64,000 bases of DNA from Selaginella moellendorffii (Eukaryota; Streptophyta; Lycopodiopsida; Selaginellales; Selaginellaceae), in assembly GCF_000143415.4 (NCBI RefSeq), contig NW_003314307.1:1232252-1296251 (forward strand), in the 5' to 3' direction. Shown here in pieces: positions 19,560 through 30,190 of the stretch. The translations under genes and the position numbers were made by a program. The notes below the pieces were generated by a model that saw only the letters and a program-made list of their open reading frames with translations, was not told where the DNA came from and made no database searches. The first letter of the stretch is position 1. Every line of letters begins with the position of its first letter.

Positions 19560-22280
19560 TCTACTAGCCCTCCGAGGGAAGCTCGGGGGTAGCTTTGTTA
19601 AGATCCTTATTGACACGAGTGCTTCGGATAATTTTGTGGCTACAGATATAGTCCGGCAAGCCAGACTAACAGTGCAGCGGCTGGGCGAACCAAGGACTAT
19701 AGAGTTTGTTCAAGGTAGCGAAAGCACCAATGAGGTACTTTGACAAGCGAGTGTTGAAGTAGAGACTTGGAAAGTAGACATGGATTTCACTGTGTTGGAC
19801 ATGGCGGGATTTGATGTGATCTTTAGGATGGATTGGTTCAATCGATTCATGGTAGCCCTGCATGGATATGGTAGGAACCTTGTGGTACTAGCGAATGCCC
19901 AAGGAAAAAGATCCAAGGTAGAGGCCCAAGATCTAAAGGTAGGGCAATGCAAGGCTAAAGATTTGTGCCTAAACCTGGTGTCCACGAGGGGACAACTTAC
20001 TAAAGGGACTAAGGCTGCATTTTTGTGCTTACTCTCGGTGAAGAGTGACAAAAAGACAGGAACGGAAAAAGTACCTTTAATGATCTAGCGGGTGTTGGAC
20101 CAATTCCAAGATACCATGTCGGAGGAGCTACCGGCAGGGTTGCCCCCCACACGACCGATAGAACATAAGATTGAGCTAGTCGAGGGTGCTGAGGCAGTGG
20201 TTCGCCTTCCCTATCATTTGAACTAAAAAGAACTCCCGAAGCTCAAGCGCCAACTAGAGGAGTTGGTGGACAAAGGGTATGTTAGGTTGAGCAAGTCGCC
20301 GTATGGGGCGCCAGTGCTATTTGTGAAAAAGAAAGATGGATCTATGCCCATGTGCATAGACTACCGGTTGCTCAACAAATATACAAAGAAGAACAAGTAC
20401 CTTTTGCCAAGGATTGTGGACCTGTTCGATAGGTTGGGAAAGGCAAAATACTTCTCGAGGATTGACCTAAGGTCAGGATACTACCAAATCAGGGTAGCAG
20501 AGGAAGATGTCGAGAAGACAACCTATCGAACGAGGTATGGGAGCTTCGAGTTTCTGGTGATGCCCTTTGGGCTATGCAATGCACTGGAAACGTTTTTGGC
20601 ATTGATGAACCATATCTTTGTACCCTATTTGGATCACTTTGTGGTCTTCTATATTGACGACATCCTGATCTATAGCAAAATGCTAGAGGAGCATGCCAAA
20701 CACTTGACGAAGGTGTTTGAAAAACTAAAGGAACACCAGCTGTATGCTAAAGAGAGCAAATGTGACTTTACTCAACAAAAGGTAAAATTTCTCGGGCATG
20801 TGGTGGGCAAGGACGGGCTCAAGGTGGACCCTGAGAAGGTCCAAGCGATCTAGGATTGGGAGCGACTATCGAATGTACATGAGTTAAAGGCATTCTTCGG
20901 GCTATGCAACTACTATTGAAAGTTTATCAAACACTATTTGAGAGTAGCCTTGTCTTTACAGGAAAAGGGAAGATGGTATGAACAGCGGAATGCGAGGCGG
21001 CATTCGTCCACCTCAAGGGGAAGTTGAGGAAGGCTCCCGTGTTAGCGTTACCAGACTTTGGTAAGGACTTTGAGGTAGAAACGGATGCTTCAGACTTTGC
21101 GTTAGGCGCAGTTTTGAAGCAAGACAACCATCTAGTAGCGTTCTTCTCGAAGAAGTTGGATAAGGCTCAACAGAAGTGGCCTGCCCATGAGAAGGCATTG
21201 TTTGTGGTGGTCAAGGCGCTCAAGGAGTGGCAACACTACCTTGGGAGACACTTCAAGGTTTACACGGACAATGTGGCAACGAAACACTTCTTATCACAGC
21301 CCGACCTGAGGGGAAAACAAGGTTGGTGGGCCAATACTTTGGCCGAGTTTGATTGCGAGATTCTATACAAGCTTGGGAAGAGCAACATTGTGGCAAATAC
21401 GCTAAGTCGAAAAGCGAGCTTGAAGTTAGCAATATCCAACGCGACAACAATCTTTTGGGATGATGTGCGGACCGCATACGAGAACGATGGCCTAGCATAA
21501 GAAGTGTTGCTGAGGAATCTAGAGGCATGGGAAACTCACCAGAGAGGTGAGCTGCCAATGGAAGAGAAAACGCGCTATACGGAATGCAATGGACTCATAT
21601 ATTATAAGCAAACAAGGGTATATGTTCCAGAAGGGGAACTAAGAAAGGTAGCCTTAGAAGAGTGTCATGACGGACCTTTTGTGGGACACGGCGGAGTGCC
21701 CAAAACAATAGGCTTACTCAAAAGAAAGTACCACTGGCCAGATATGGCTAAGGACGTCCAAGATTATATAAAGACATGTCCAACATGTCAGTAGGTCAAA
21801 GCCGTGACTAAGGCTAATGGGGGCTTGTTACAAAACATCCCAATTCCAGATCGTCCGTGGAAATGTCTTACGATAGAATTCATCACGGGACTCCCTCCAA
21901 GCAAAGGGGTTTGATGCGATATTCGTGGTGGTGGATCGATTTTCGAAGATGGCACATTTCATACCCACCACAACGGAAGTGGATGCGGAAGGTGTGGCAA
22001 AGCTGTTCTTCAAACAAGTGGTTCGAGTGCGGGGAAGGCTAGAAGAGATTATCTCAGATCAAGATAAGATCTTCACCAGTAGGTTCTAGAGAACACTCCT
22101 AGAATAGTATCGCACCAAATTGAAATTCAGCACAGCCTATCACCCACAGACAAGTAATGGGTATTAAGTCAAGTTTGATGGCACTAACACTTCTTGAGAG
22201 ATGGACAAATGGAAAGGGTGAATAGGCAGCTGGAGGATTATTTGCAATGCTATGTCTCAGGAGACCAGACTGATTGGGTA
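19560..22280 (+). pseudogene. pol of the second gypsy element (protease, RT, RNase H, integrase; broken)
   Basis: Protease has IDTSASDNFVATD-like text near 19606 (the catalytic Asp-Thr-Gly is altered to DTS). RT spans about 20263-20853, with [22 protein letters not shown] and the active site FYIDDILIY intact. RNase H is at 21024-21500 (VETDASDFALGAVL; HFKVYTDN). The integrase zinc region is at 21660-21795 (HDGPFVGHGG ... CPTCQ). In-frame stops at about 20089, 20224, 20851, 20918, 21499 and 21793 all fit CAG/CAA/CGA changed to TAG/TAA/TGA. There is also a frame break near 20960. The 3' end of integrase is lost where the truncated LTR begins. Confidence 0.85.
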
Positions 22281-22611
22281 AGTGGTCCCATGATCAAGTC
22301 TTGTGGTACCAAGGGGTGTTAGGAACTTGGAGGTTTGGTGTGTTTGGTTACTTGTGCCTGCAGGGAGTGTAGCTGAACCTTAAGTCTAGTTTAACCCGGG
22401 GAGGGGGATTGAGAAAGATTTGGGAATCCGTGGATGGATGGCTAACGCTCTATTGCTCGTGCAGTGAGCAGCTGAAACCAAGTAAGCCCAAGTAGGAGCT
22501 AGTACCATAGGCAGGAACCTTGGCGAGGGAACTTAGCAAAAGCCAAGGTAGTGTTGGGCGGGTAGATGAGATAAGCTGGCAAATTGGAAAGGAAAAAATT
22601 TATGGCTTACA
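22281..22611 (+). repeat. Truncated second LTR copy of the same family
   Basis: It matches about 17925-18247 (CATGAT.AAGTCTTGTGG, GGAGGGGGATTG, GCAAATTGGAAAGG) and ends TTTATGGCTTACA. The first half of the LTR is missing. Sequence directly after it belongs to a different element, so a deletion or recombination joined the two. Confidence 0.8.
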
Positions 22612-23402
22612 CGTATAGCTCAGGAAGTCGAGATAAAAAATTTGCGAAGGGAGATTCGCAAATTGAAAAAGGAGAACAAAAACAGGAAGAAAGAAGTTGA
22701 GGCAGTTAAACTAGCTAAACCTAAGCAACCAAACTCCTCTTCAAGTTCTGAGGACGATGAAGTTCTACAACCGTCCTCGGTTGCACGAGTTTCGAAGTTC
22801 AAACCTCCAAAACCACCCAATTTCAGAGGCATGTGGGACTATCATGTTTTGGAAGATTGGGTCTATAATAGGGAAAATTATTTCATAGCAGCAGACGTAG
22901 ATGATCGTACGAAAGTTGCATGCGCGCAATCCTTTCTCACTGATCATGCCAAAACTTGGTGGCGCTAGGTGTATGCTGAAAAAGGGCAAACTAGAAGTTA
23001 GACCAAGATGTGGTCTTGTATCTGTAAGGAATACTTGCCAGATGATCTTGGTTTGAGACTATGCGTGGAGCTGCGGCAATTAAAGTAGTGAGGGACCTCA
23101 TGCATTACGTTAATGTGTTTGCTTAGAAGTGCATTATAATTGCAAATATGAGTGACGAAGATGCTCGAAGTTATTTCCTAGAAGGTTTAAGTTCACTTTC
23201 TCGCAATGAGATTTTGAAGTTTAAATCGGAGATGTACCTGGAATGTAAGGAGGCAGCACAGCAAGTTGCCTTTAGTCACTCACTCATAGAACAATATCAA
23301 CAGTTGTATACTAGTACCTCAGACAAAAATAAGAATTTTGAGAATAAACAAAGTGATCGGAAACAAAGGGTGGAAGGCAAGTTTCACCCTGGAGGCTCAT
23401 AA
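22612..23402 (+). pseudogene. gag of a chromovirus-type gypsy element (broken)
   Basis: It begins with a charged coiled-coil-like stretch (NLRREIRKLKKENKNRKKEV), then the gag block KPPNFRGMWDYHVLEDWVY and AKTWWR. Stops follow at about 22966, 22999 and 23085, and near 23125. The element has lost its own 5' LTR, since a foreign LTR end lies directly upstream. Confidence 0.8.
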
Positions 23403-23429
23403 GCAATAGTTAACAAAGGCGGTGGTTGG

Positions 23430-25461
23430 AGACCACTAGCAGCTTCTTTTGGTCTTAGGCCTTTTGTTCCTCCTTCTGGTGGGTACAAGCAACAGCAACC
23501 TACGAAACTTGCTCCTAGTGGAACAGGTAGTGTGGGTCACTGTTTCTATTGTGGAGAGTTAGGATATAGGTCCTTGGAATGTCCCAACAAGCATAAGACA
23601 AAATCTCGTGTTAATGTCATGAGGGAATACGGTGGTGGTGAAGCTGAAAGGATTGACGAGTTGATCAATGCAGACTATGAGGAAGAGGAGGTGAGTTATT
23701 TTTGTTGTTTTCCTCAAGCTTTACTCGCAGTTAATGCAAACACTGATCTGTTAATATATTTGGTAGGCTTTGTTCACGGACACCAAATTCAAGTGATGAT
23801 TGACACAGGAGCTACGCACAGCGTGATATCCAAAAACTTAGTTAAGTTATTAGGATTGAATGTTGGGCAAATGTTGCCAATGCACTTCCGGTTTGCGGAA
23901 GGTGGGCAAGTAGCCAGAAAGTTTATGAATGATGTTCCAATAAAAATATTCAAGTGGAAAGAAAGAGTGGATTTGATAGTGTTGAAGATACCAGATTTTT
24001 AGATGATGTTTGGTATGGACTTCTTTAACAAATACATAAAAGGGATTTATGGTGCTAAACAAAGTCGTATCACGTTGAAGTTAGAAGGATGTCTTAATGT
24101 GTCCTTCTAGTTGCAAAAGCGTTCCTCAAAGGATTGGGATGCAAAGTTCTTGATTGCAAGGGCCGCTAAAAAATCAGCTAAGAGGGGATGTTGGACCTTT
24201 TGTGCTCAAGTGATGGAAGCTGAGGGTGTTGGTGACTCAATTCGAATCAATGATGGAGTTCATGCTGTACCAATGAAGATATTGGAGTTGTTGGCAAGGA
24301 ATTAGGATATCTTTCCGAAGGATTTACCACTAGGGCTACCTCCTAACCATGAGGTTGATCATCGGATTGAGGTTATTCTGGGTTCTAAACCATCTATGAA
24401 AGCTTGATATCGATTTAACATCAAGGAGATGGCTAAACTCAAGAAGCAACTCATGGAGCTTCTTGACAAAGGTCATATTCGACCAAGCAAGTCATCTTAT
24501 AGAGCACCGGTCCTTTTTGTTATGAAAAAGGATGGAACCATGAGGATGTGTATTGATTATCGGGCACTCAATAAAATCACGGTTAAAAACAATTATCCTT
24601 TGCCTCGCATTGATGACTTGTTTGACCAACTCTTAAAGGCTAAGTATTTTATGCGACTTGATTTGCGGTCCGGGTATCATCAGATATGGGTGGTGGATCA
24701 GGATGTGGAGAAGACAACCTTTAAGACTTAGTACGGATCTTATAAGTTTCTTGTCGTGCTGTTTGGGTTATGCAATGCTCTGGCAACGTTTAGCACTATA
24801 ATGGATAAAATATTTCAAGATTATTTGGACATATTTGTTGTCCTATATATCGATGATGTTCTAGTCTTTAGTGAAACATTGGAGGATCATTTGAAACACT
24901 TGGAGCTAGTGTTTCAAAAGTTGTGCGAACATAAACTATATGCTAAGGAAAGTAAATGCACTTTTGGACAATTGTGCGTAAACTTTTTTGGACATATAGT
25001 TGGTGGTGGAGTAATTGAGGTAGATTCAAAGAAGGTGGAAGCGGTGAAGTCCTGAGAAGTTCCGACCACTATATCAAATGTTCGTTTTTTTCTCAGTTTG
25101 GTGGGATATTATTGCAAGTTTGTCCACAGTTTTGCAAGAATTGCTCTTCCATTGACTGAGTTGACAAAGTGTAGTATTCCGTTTCATTGGACACCAACTT
25201 GTTAGCGTGTTTTTGTACAGTTGAAGGAGATTTTAACTATGGTTCCTGTTCCCAAGATTCCGGATCTTGATAAACCCTTTGAAGTGCATTGTGATGCATT
25301 TGGCTATGCTATTGGTGCCATGTTACAGCAAAATTGTGACAAAGTGGTTGGTGTTATGCTAAGGCGACATAGTTTTCCCGTTGCATTCTATTCCAAGAAA
25401 TTGGATGAAACCCAACAAAGATGGCCAATACATAAGAAAGAGATGTTTGTTATAGTGTCGG
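23430..25461 (+). pseudogene. pol 5' half of the chromovirus: zinc knuckle, protease, RT, start of RNase H
   Basis: CFYCGELGYRSLEC is a zinc knuckle at about 23540. Protease MIDTGATHSVIS at about 23796 keeps its DTG. RT runs 24429-25055 ([22 protein letters not shown]; active site YIDDVLVF). RNase H starts at about 25221 (FEVHCDAFGYAIGAML; the usual DAS is changed to DAF). Stops at about 24001, 24108, 24303, 24407, 24729, 25055 and 25203 are nearly all explained by C-to-T or the complementary G-to-A change. RNase H is cut at 25461 by a small LTR; its remainder lies inverted at 26840-28549. Confidence 0.85.
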
Positions 25462-25655
25462 TGTAAGCTCCTGAGTTTGAACTTCCTGGGAGGTCACCCA
25501 ACCCAGTACTATTCAAACCCAAGGATGTTTAACCCCAAATATCCTAAGACCCTTAACCGATTAAAAAAGGGGGTGCACTCTTGTTCATAGGCCCTTTCCC
25601 TCTATATTTGAACCCCATGGATCATCTCTCAAATCGTTCTCTTTAGTTTTTTACA
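25462..25655 (-). repeat. 194-bp LTR of a small-LTR retrotransposon (3' LTR, minus)
   Basis: TGTAAGCTCC...TTTTTTACA. It is the reverse complement of 28550-28743 with modest divergence and the same length. It abuts the broken RNase H reading frame directly. The preceding 5 bp (25457-25461, GTCGG) resemble the complement of the 5 bp flanking the other LTR (GTCAA). Confidence 0.8.
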
Positions 25656-25790
25656 GTTTACCAACCTTCCCTGCAAGTTCACGCCTTTGTGAATGGAAGC
25701 TAAAATGGATCATCTCTTAAATCATTCTCTTTAGTTGCTTACAATTTACCAAGCTTCCCTGCAAGTTCATGCCTTCGTGCATGGAAGCTA
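25618..25790 (+). repeat. Tandem duplication of ~83 bp at the LTR junction
   Basis: Two adjacent blocks share ATGGATCATCTCT.AAATC.TTCTCTTTAG and CCCTGCAAGTTC.CGCCTT. The duplication overlaps the end of the 194-bp LTR, so its outer edge is partly repeated. Confidence 0.6.
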
Positions 25791-26216
25791 AGAGCTATAG
25801 CTCTCGCAAGAGCCTTGTTCTATTGACACCCTACCCCTCAGGTCAAGCCTAGTGGGAGCAAACTAGACCAGCCAGATGTCAATGAACATGTGGTGTGATT
25901 CCCCTAGACATGGTAAGCTATCATATAGCAATATTGAGGGACTAGTTTCAATATGTAAGGGTTCTTGTCACTAGCAAGTGCAAAACAAAACGAGACAAGA
26001 ACTCCTTATTGAGCTAAGTATGCTTAGCTAATAGCACGTAAGAATTCTGTCCTTATGCTCATCCCGTCTAAGTGCACATGTGCTGACCAGTTTCTCAACT
26101 AACTTGGGCGGAGACCATAGCAGTACCAACCTCTTGCCGTCATGGTAGTAAAGAAAGAGTATCCGTAAAGATTGGCTAACAAGTATCTTTCGATACCTGA
26201 AGTCACATTCATGACA
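25656..26216 (-). mobile_element. Probable 3' LTR of the inverted chromovirus segment
   Basis: On the minus strand a polypurine tract (AAAGGGGGGAGAG, 26217-26230) precedes TGTCATGAATGTG, the pattern of a PPT followed by an LTR start. It lies downstream of the chromodomain-coding part of the inverted pol. The far boundary is not clear because of the tandem duplication at 25618-25790. Confidence 0.5.
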
Positions 26217-26839
26217 CTCTCCCCCCTTTGGGGAAGATCGACGTCCTCATTGATGTATACTCGAGTCTAGCAAACCGTCAAGGAAACAACTCCAAAAGTT
26301 AACAGAAGGCACACTATATAGGAAATACACTAACTTAAATGAGTTATGGAACAACTTCTCCTCTATGTCCAAAACGTTAAGACTCAGACACCCTCCGGCT
26401 GTCACTGACAAGGAAATGACTAACAGAGTTAGCCACCCTTGCTGCTTCGAGTACCATTTGGCTTACAAAAGAATGATACATCCCTACCCGCAGAGATAAA
26501 GAGAGAAGGCCGGAGGCCCAACTTCCCCTGAGCAAGAAATCAACCCCATCAGGAAGATTTAAACAACTATTATAAATTGGCAAATTAAGTTATTTACACA
26601 ACCATGCCCCTTTTTAAAAATGAGTCATTGAGAGAGAGGTGAGGACTTGTGATTAGTCTATAATAGTTATCCCCATGGTTATAGATTGGACCCATGCACT
26701 GAAGTGCCGAAGTCAGCCTGCCAAAACTAACCCAAGTATTAACGAACAAGAGAAACGACACTTTGATTTATAAAAATATATTACTTTATTAATTTGCAAG
26801 ATTTATTACAAGAGTTACAAAATTATTCTTTATTACAAT

Positions 26840-28549
26840 TTTCATACTCTATGACAAGCTCACGAGCATGTCCAAGATTCCTAAGAGGTTCCCAAGTTGA
26901 TTCACAAAATAGGTAACCTTTCCACTTAATTAGATATTCCTTCGCATGAGCCTGTCTCTAAAACCGAGAATCCAAGATAGCTTCAACTTCATATTTTGGT
27001 TCACTATCCACAACATATGGTGGCGGACAAATCTTCCCATGTCATGCAACATCCATAGTGTAAGGAGCCAAGAGATTGGCATGAAATACATTATGAACAT
27101 GGGATATCTCCATAAGAAGATCTAATTAATATGATATATCACCAATTTGTTTCAACACTTGATAGGGTCCAATAAATCTTGGTAACAGCTTCCAAGACAA
27201 AGATCCCTTAATGTTCAAGTTCTGAGAAGATAGCCATACTTGATCTCCCACTTGATAGGATACATCCCAACGATGTTGATCCTTATCATGTCAATACCTA
27301 TCCTGAGCTTTGCCCATCGCCTCAGTAGTTCTAGACCAACCTTGGCGTAACTGCTCCGCATAAGTCTCAATGGCCAGGCTAAGACTTTGGACATTGGTTT
27401 CGGTACAACAATCTATTGAGGCACCCCACAAGCATTCCCTTGCAACATCTCCCATGGAGAATAGCCAATAGTGCTATGAAATGTGTTGTTATAACAAATT
27501 TCAGCTGTGTCCAAATGCTCAACCTAGTCGCTTTAGTCTGCCGTGACATAGTACCGCAGATAATCCTCAACTTGAGCATTCATGCGTTCGGTCTGCCCAT
27601 CAGTTTGAGGATGATAAACCGTACTAAACTTCAATTTGGTACCGAACAACTAGAATAGTGTGCCCCAAAACTTCCCCGTAAATCTCAAATCTCTATTCAG
27701 AATCATCTCTTCGGGAAGACCACAAACCCGTACTACTTTATGGAAAAAGAGTTTTGTTGCTTGCTTCACATTCATTGTTCCCACAGTTGGAATGAAGTGT
27801 GCAATCTTCGACAACCGATCCACAACCACCATCAAAGTATCATAACCTTTAGATTTTGGCAAGCAAGTGACGAAATCAAGTGTCACACTCTGAAATGGCC
27901 ATGCCGGTGCTAGAATGCATAACAACTTTCCAACCTGCTTCTCAATTCTATGCTTATATTGCTAGCATATAATGCAAGAATGGACATAGTCCGCTACATC
28001 ACCTTCCATGCCAAACCAGAAAAATCCCTTTTTCAATAAAGCCAGGGTCTTTTGCTTTCCACTATGTCCTGTTGCCAGAACATCATGATGTTCCTATAGA
28101 AACAACAGCTGTAGATCCTTAGAGGGAAGGTACAATCTTTCTTGCTTATAGAATATAAGCCCATCCCAAATTGAAAAGTGAAGTTTCATATTGGTTCGAC
28201 TAGCAACTTTCACTGCTTCACTATTAGGATTCTGCTTTGACAACCCTGCACGACATAAGATTGTCTTTGCCAATGGATCACTTCCATACGAAGCATAAAT
28301 GTCCTCCAACTAGTCCAAATTGATTGCCGATATTGCCTGAAACTAAGCCTGACAACTCAATGCATTCGGAACAATATTGTCTTTACCAGTTTATATATGA
28401 TTTCAATATCATATCTAGCAAGCTTCTCTTGCCAATGGGCCTACTTCAGCATAAGGTTAGGCTACATAGCAAAGTAGCTTAGTGTGTTACTATCTGTATA
28501 AACCTTGGTATGTCCACCCAAGTAGTATCTCCAATGTTCTAATGTTGAC
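26840..28549 (-). pseudogene. Inverted 3' half of the chromovirus pol: RNase H end, integrase, chromodomain
   Basis: Read on the minus strand it starts with the rest of RNase H (HWRYYLGGHTKVYTDS), then the integrase core (VTLDFVTCLPKSKGYDTLMVVVDRLSK, GLPEEMILNRD) at 27650-27925. A chromodomain lies at about 26880-26945 (EYLIKWKGYLFCESTWEPLRNL). Several stops and frame breaks are present. It continues exactly where the plus-strand RNase H at 25461 stops, so it is the same element turned around. Confidence 0.8.
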
Positions 28550-28743
28550 TGTAAGCAACCAAAGAGAATAACTTGAGAGATAATCCATGGGGTTCAAATA
28601 TAAAGGGAAAGGGCCCATGAACAAAAGTGCACCCCTTTTTCCAATCAGTTAAGGGTTTTGAGATATTTGGGGTTAAGTGTTCTTGGGTTTGAATAGTACT
28701 AAGCTGGGTGACCTCTCGGGAAGTTCAAACTCAGGAGCTTACA
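28550..28743 (+). repeat. 194-bp LTR of the small-LTR element (5' LTR, plus) with PBS
   Basis: TGTAAGCAACC...GGAGCTTACA, followed by TTTGGTATCAG, the initiator tRNA-Met PBS at 28746-28754. It is inverted relative to 25462-25655. Only about 35 bp of interior follow before an unrelated LTR begins, so most of this element is gone. Confidence 0.8.
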
Positions 28744-28786
28744 TTTGGTATCAGAAAAGTCTCGGATCCGACTCTGTTGGTTGGCT

Positions 28787-29385
28787 ACCAAACACCCTTA
28801 TCATACCCTTTGTGTTAGTCTCATTTCAGTCCCAAATGCTATTTATGGAAAGTGTCTAGATTTGCTCATTTGGCATATCTACAAAATGTCGAGATTGACC
28901 TAAACACAATGGTGTTTGTCCTGTGTCCAAATTCACAATTTAGGGACATTCCATATTTAGTAAGTTTTGAGCTTGTCCCAGAGACTAACTCCTTGTACTA
29001 AGGGAGGCTTGGGGTGAAAGCCCAAAGCATGTGTTCCTCAGGGGGGGGGGGGGGGCCTATGGGGGGTTCCAAATGCATAGTAAGGATAGTGGTTGGAATG
29101 CATGTCCAACCACCTGAGGCATTAATTTGGCTCTTGCTAGGCTATGTTGCTCCTTGTTTTGCGTCTGGCTTGAGTCTAAGCCCAAACTCCATGCTGCTCT
29201 AGTCAGTGAATTACCCTCCTCCTCGCATTAGGCCATCAGTATGCCAAAATTGTGCCAGATTACGTCTGACACCATTTTACGTGCAGGTGTTATATACGGG
29301 GAGTTGGTGCTCGTGGGATTGTATCGGACCCTTATTTCATAGCGCAACAAGCTTGGAGTTCGGCTCCAAATTCATGTGCACTACA
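28787..29385 (+). repeat. Uninterrupted ~600-bp LTR of the older element family
   Basis: It aligns with 8029-8424 plus 16666-16870. It contains a long G-run at 29041-29055 and ends GCACTACA. No PBS follows (TTGATTAATT instead), so it behaves as a 3' or solo LTR. It may pair with the interrupted 5' LTR as one composite 21-kb unit, but that is inference. Confidence 0.75.
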
Positions 29386-30190
29386 TTGATTAATTACCTA
29401 TATACAATAATTTATCTAAATTTACTAATGGGTTTGGTTTTTTTTTACAATGGTTAGGCCTTTATCTTCTCTTTCTATATCACATATAGATAGAAGCATT
29501 GTAAGTGTTTAATTTTTCTATTCTACTTTAGTCATTTAACCACATCTTTGACCATTTGGAAGAGTCTTATTCACAACCTCCATAAATTCTATTGCAGAAT
29601 TGGGGACTTGCAAGCCCCGTGAATGGCCTTTATACCACTTTGTCTTTACATTTGGTCCAAGTGCTCCACGTGTCCATTCTCACTATAGACATATAAAGGT
29701 ACCACTAACATATTCGCCTGTTACACTAAAGGTATGTCCATTTACCTTTGTCTTATTGGTAGTCCAAGACAACCTATACCATAGTTCCGTCTCTTAAAGG
29801 CTAAGCTATCTATTTATGAGTGGTCTTCCTAGCACCACACCTTAATATCTTTAAAATGCCCAGAGACATAGGGAATAGCCTTCCCTAATATCCCTTCTTC
29901 AGTCCCTATCAAGTCCCTCTTCGTCCACGGCCATGTACACTAACACTACTATTAGAAAGTGGGGAGAATACCTATGAGGCTTGCGTAGGGCTATAGTGTT
30001 CTAAAATGTTCTCCCATGGAAAGGAAGAAGAGTGGTCCTATGGTGTAGTGACTAAGGATACGATCATGTGGTAAGGAAATCCCAGAGGACAATGGACTTA
30101 GTGGTCGGGCCTGTGGGCTTTGTCCTAGTGGTAGTGTTGGCAAACACAGCCATGGACACATACTAAGAAAATTGCGCAACTCAACCACTG
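29386..30190. repeat. Rearranged LTR-like fragments shared with 32860-33680
   Basis: About 29520-29770 matches the reverse complement of parts of 32870-33080 and 33430-33690. About 29990-30170 matches 33125-33290 in direct orientation. No coding sequence was recognised. Confidence 0.55.
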
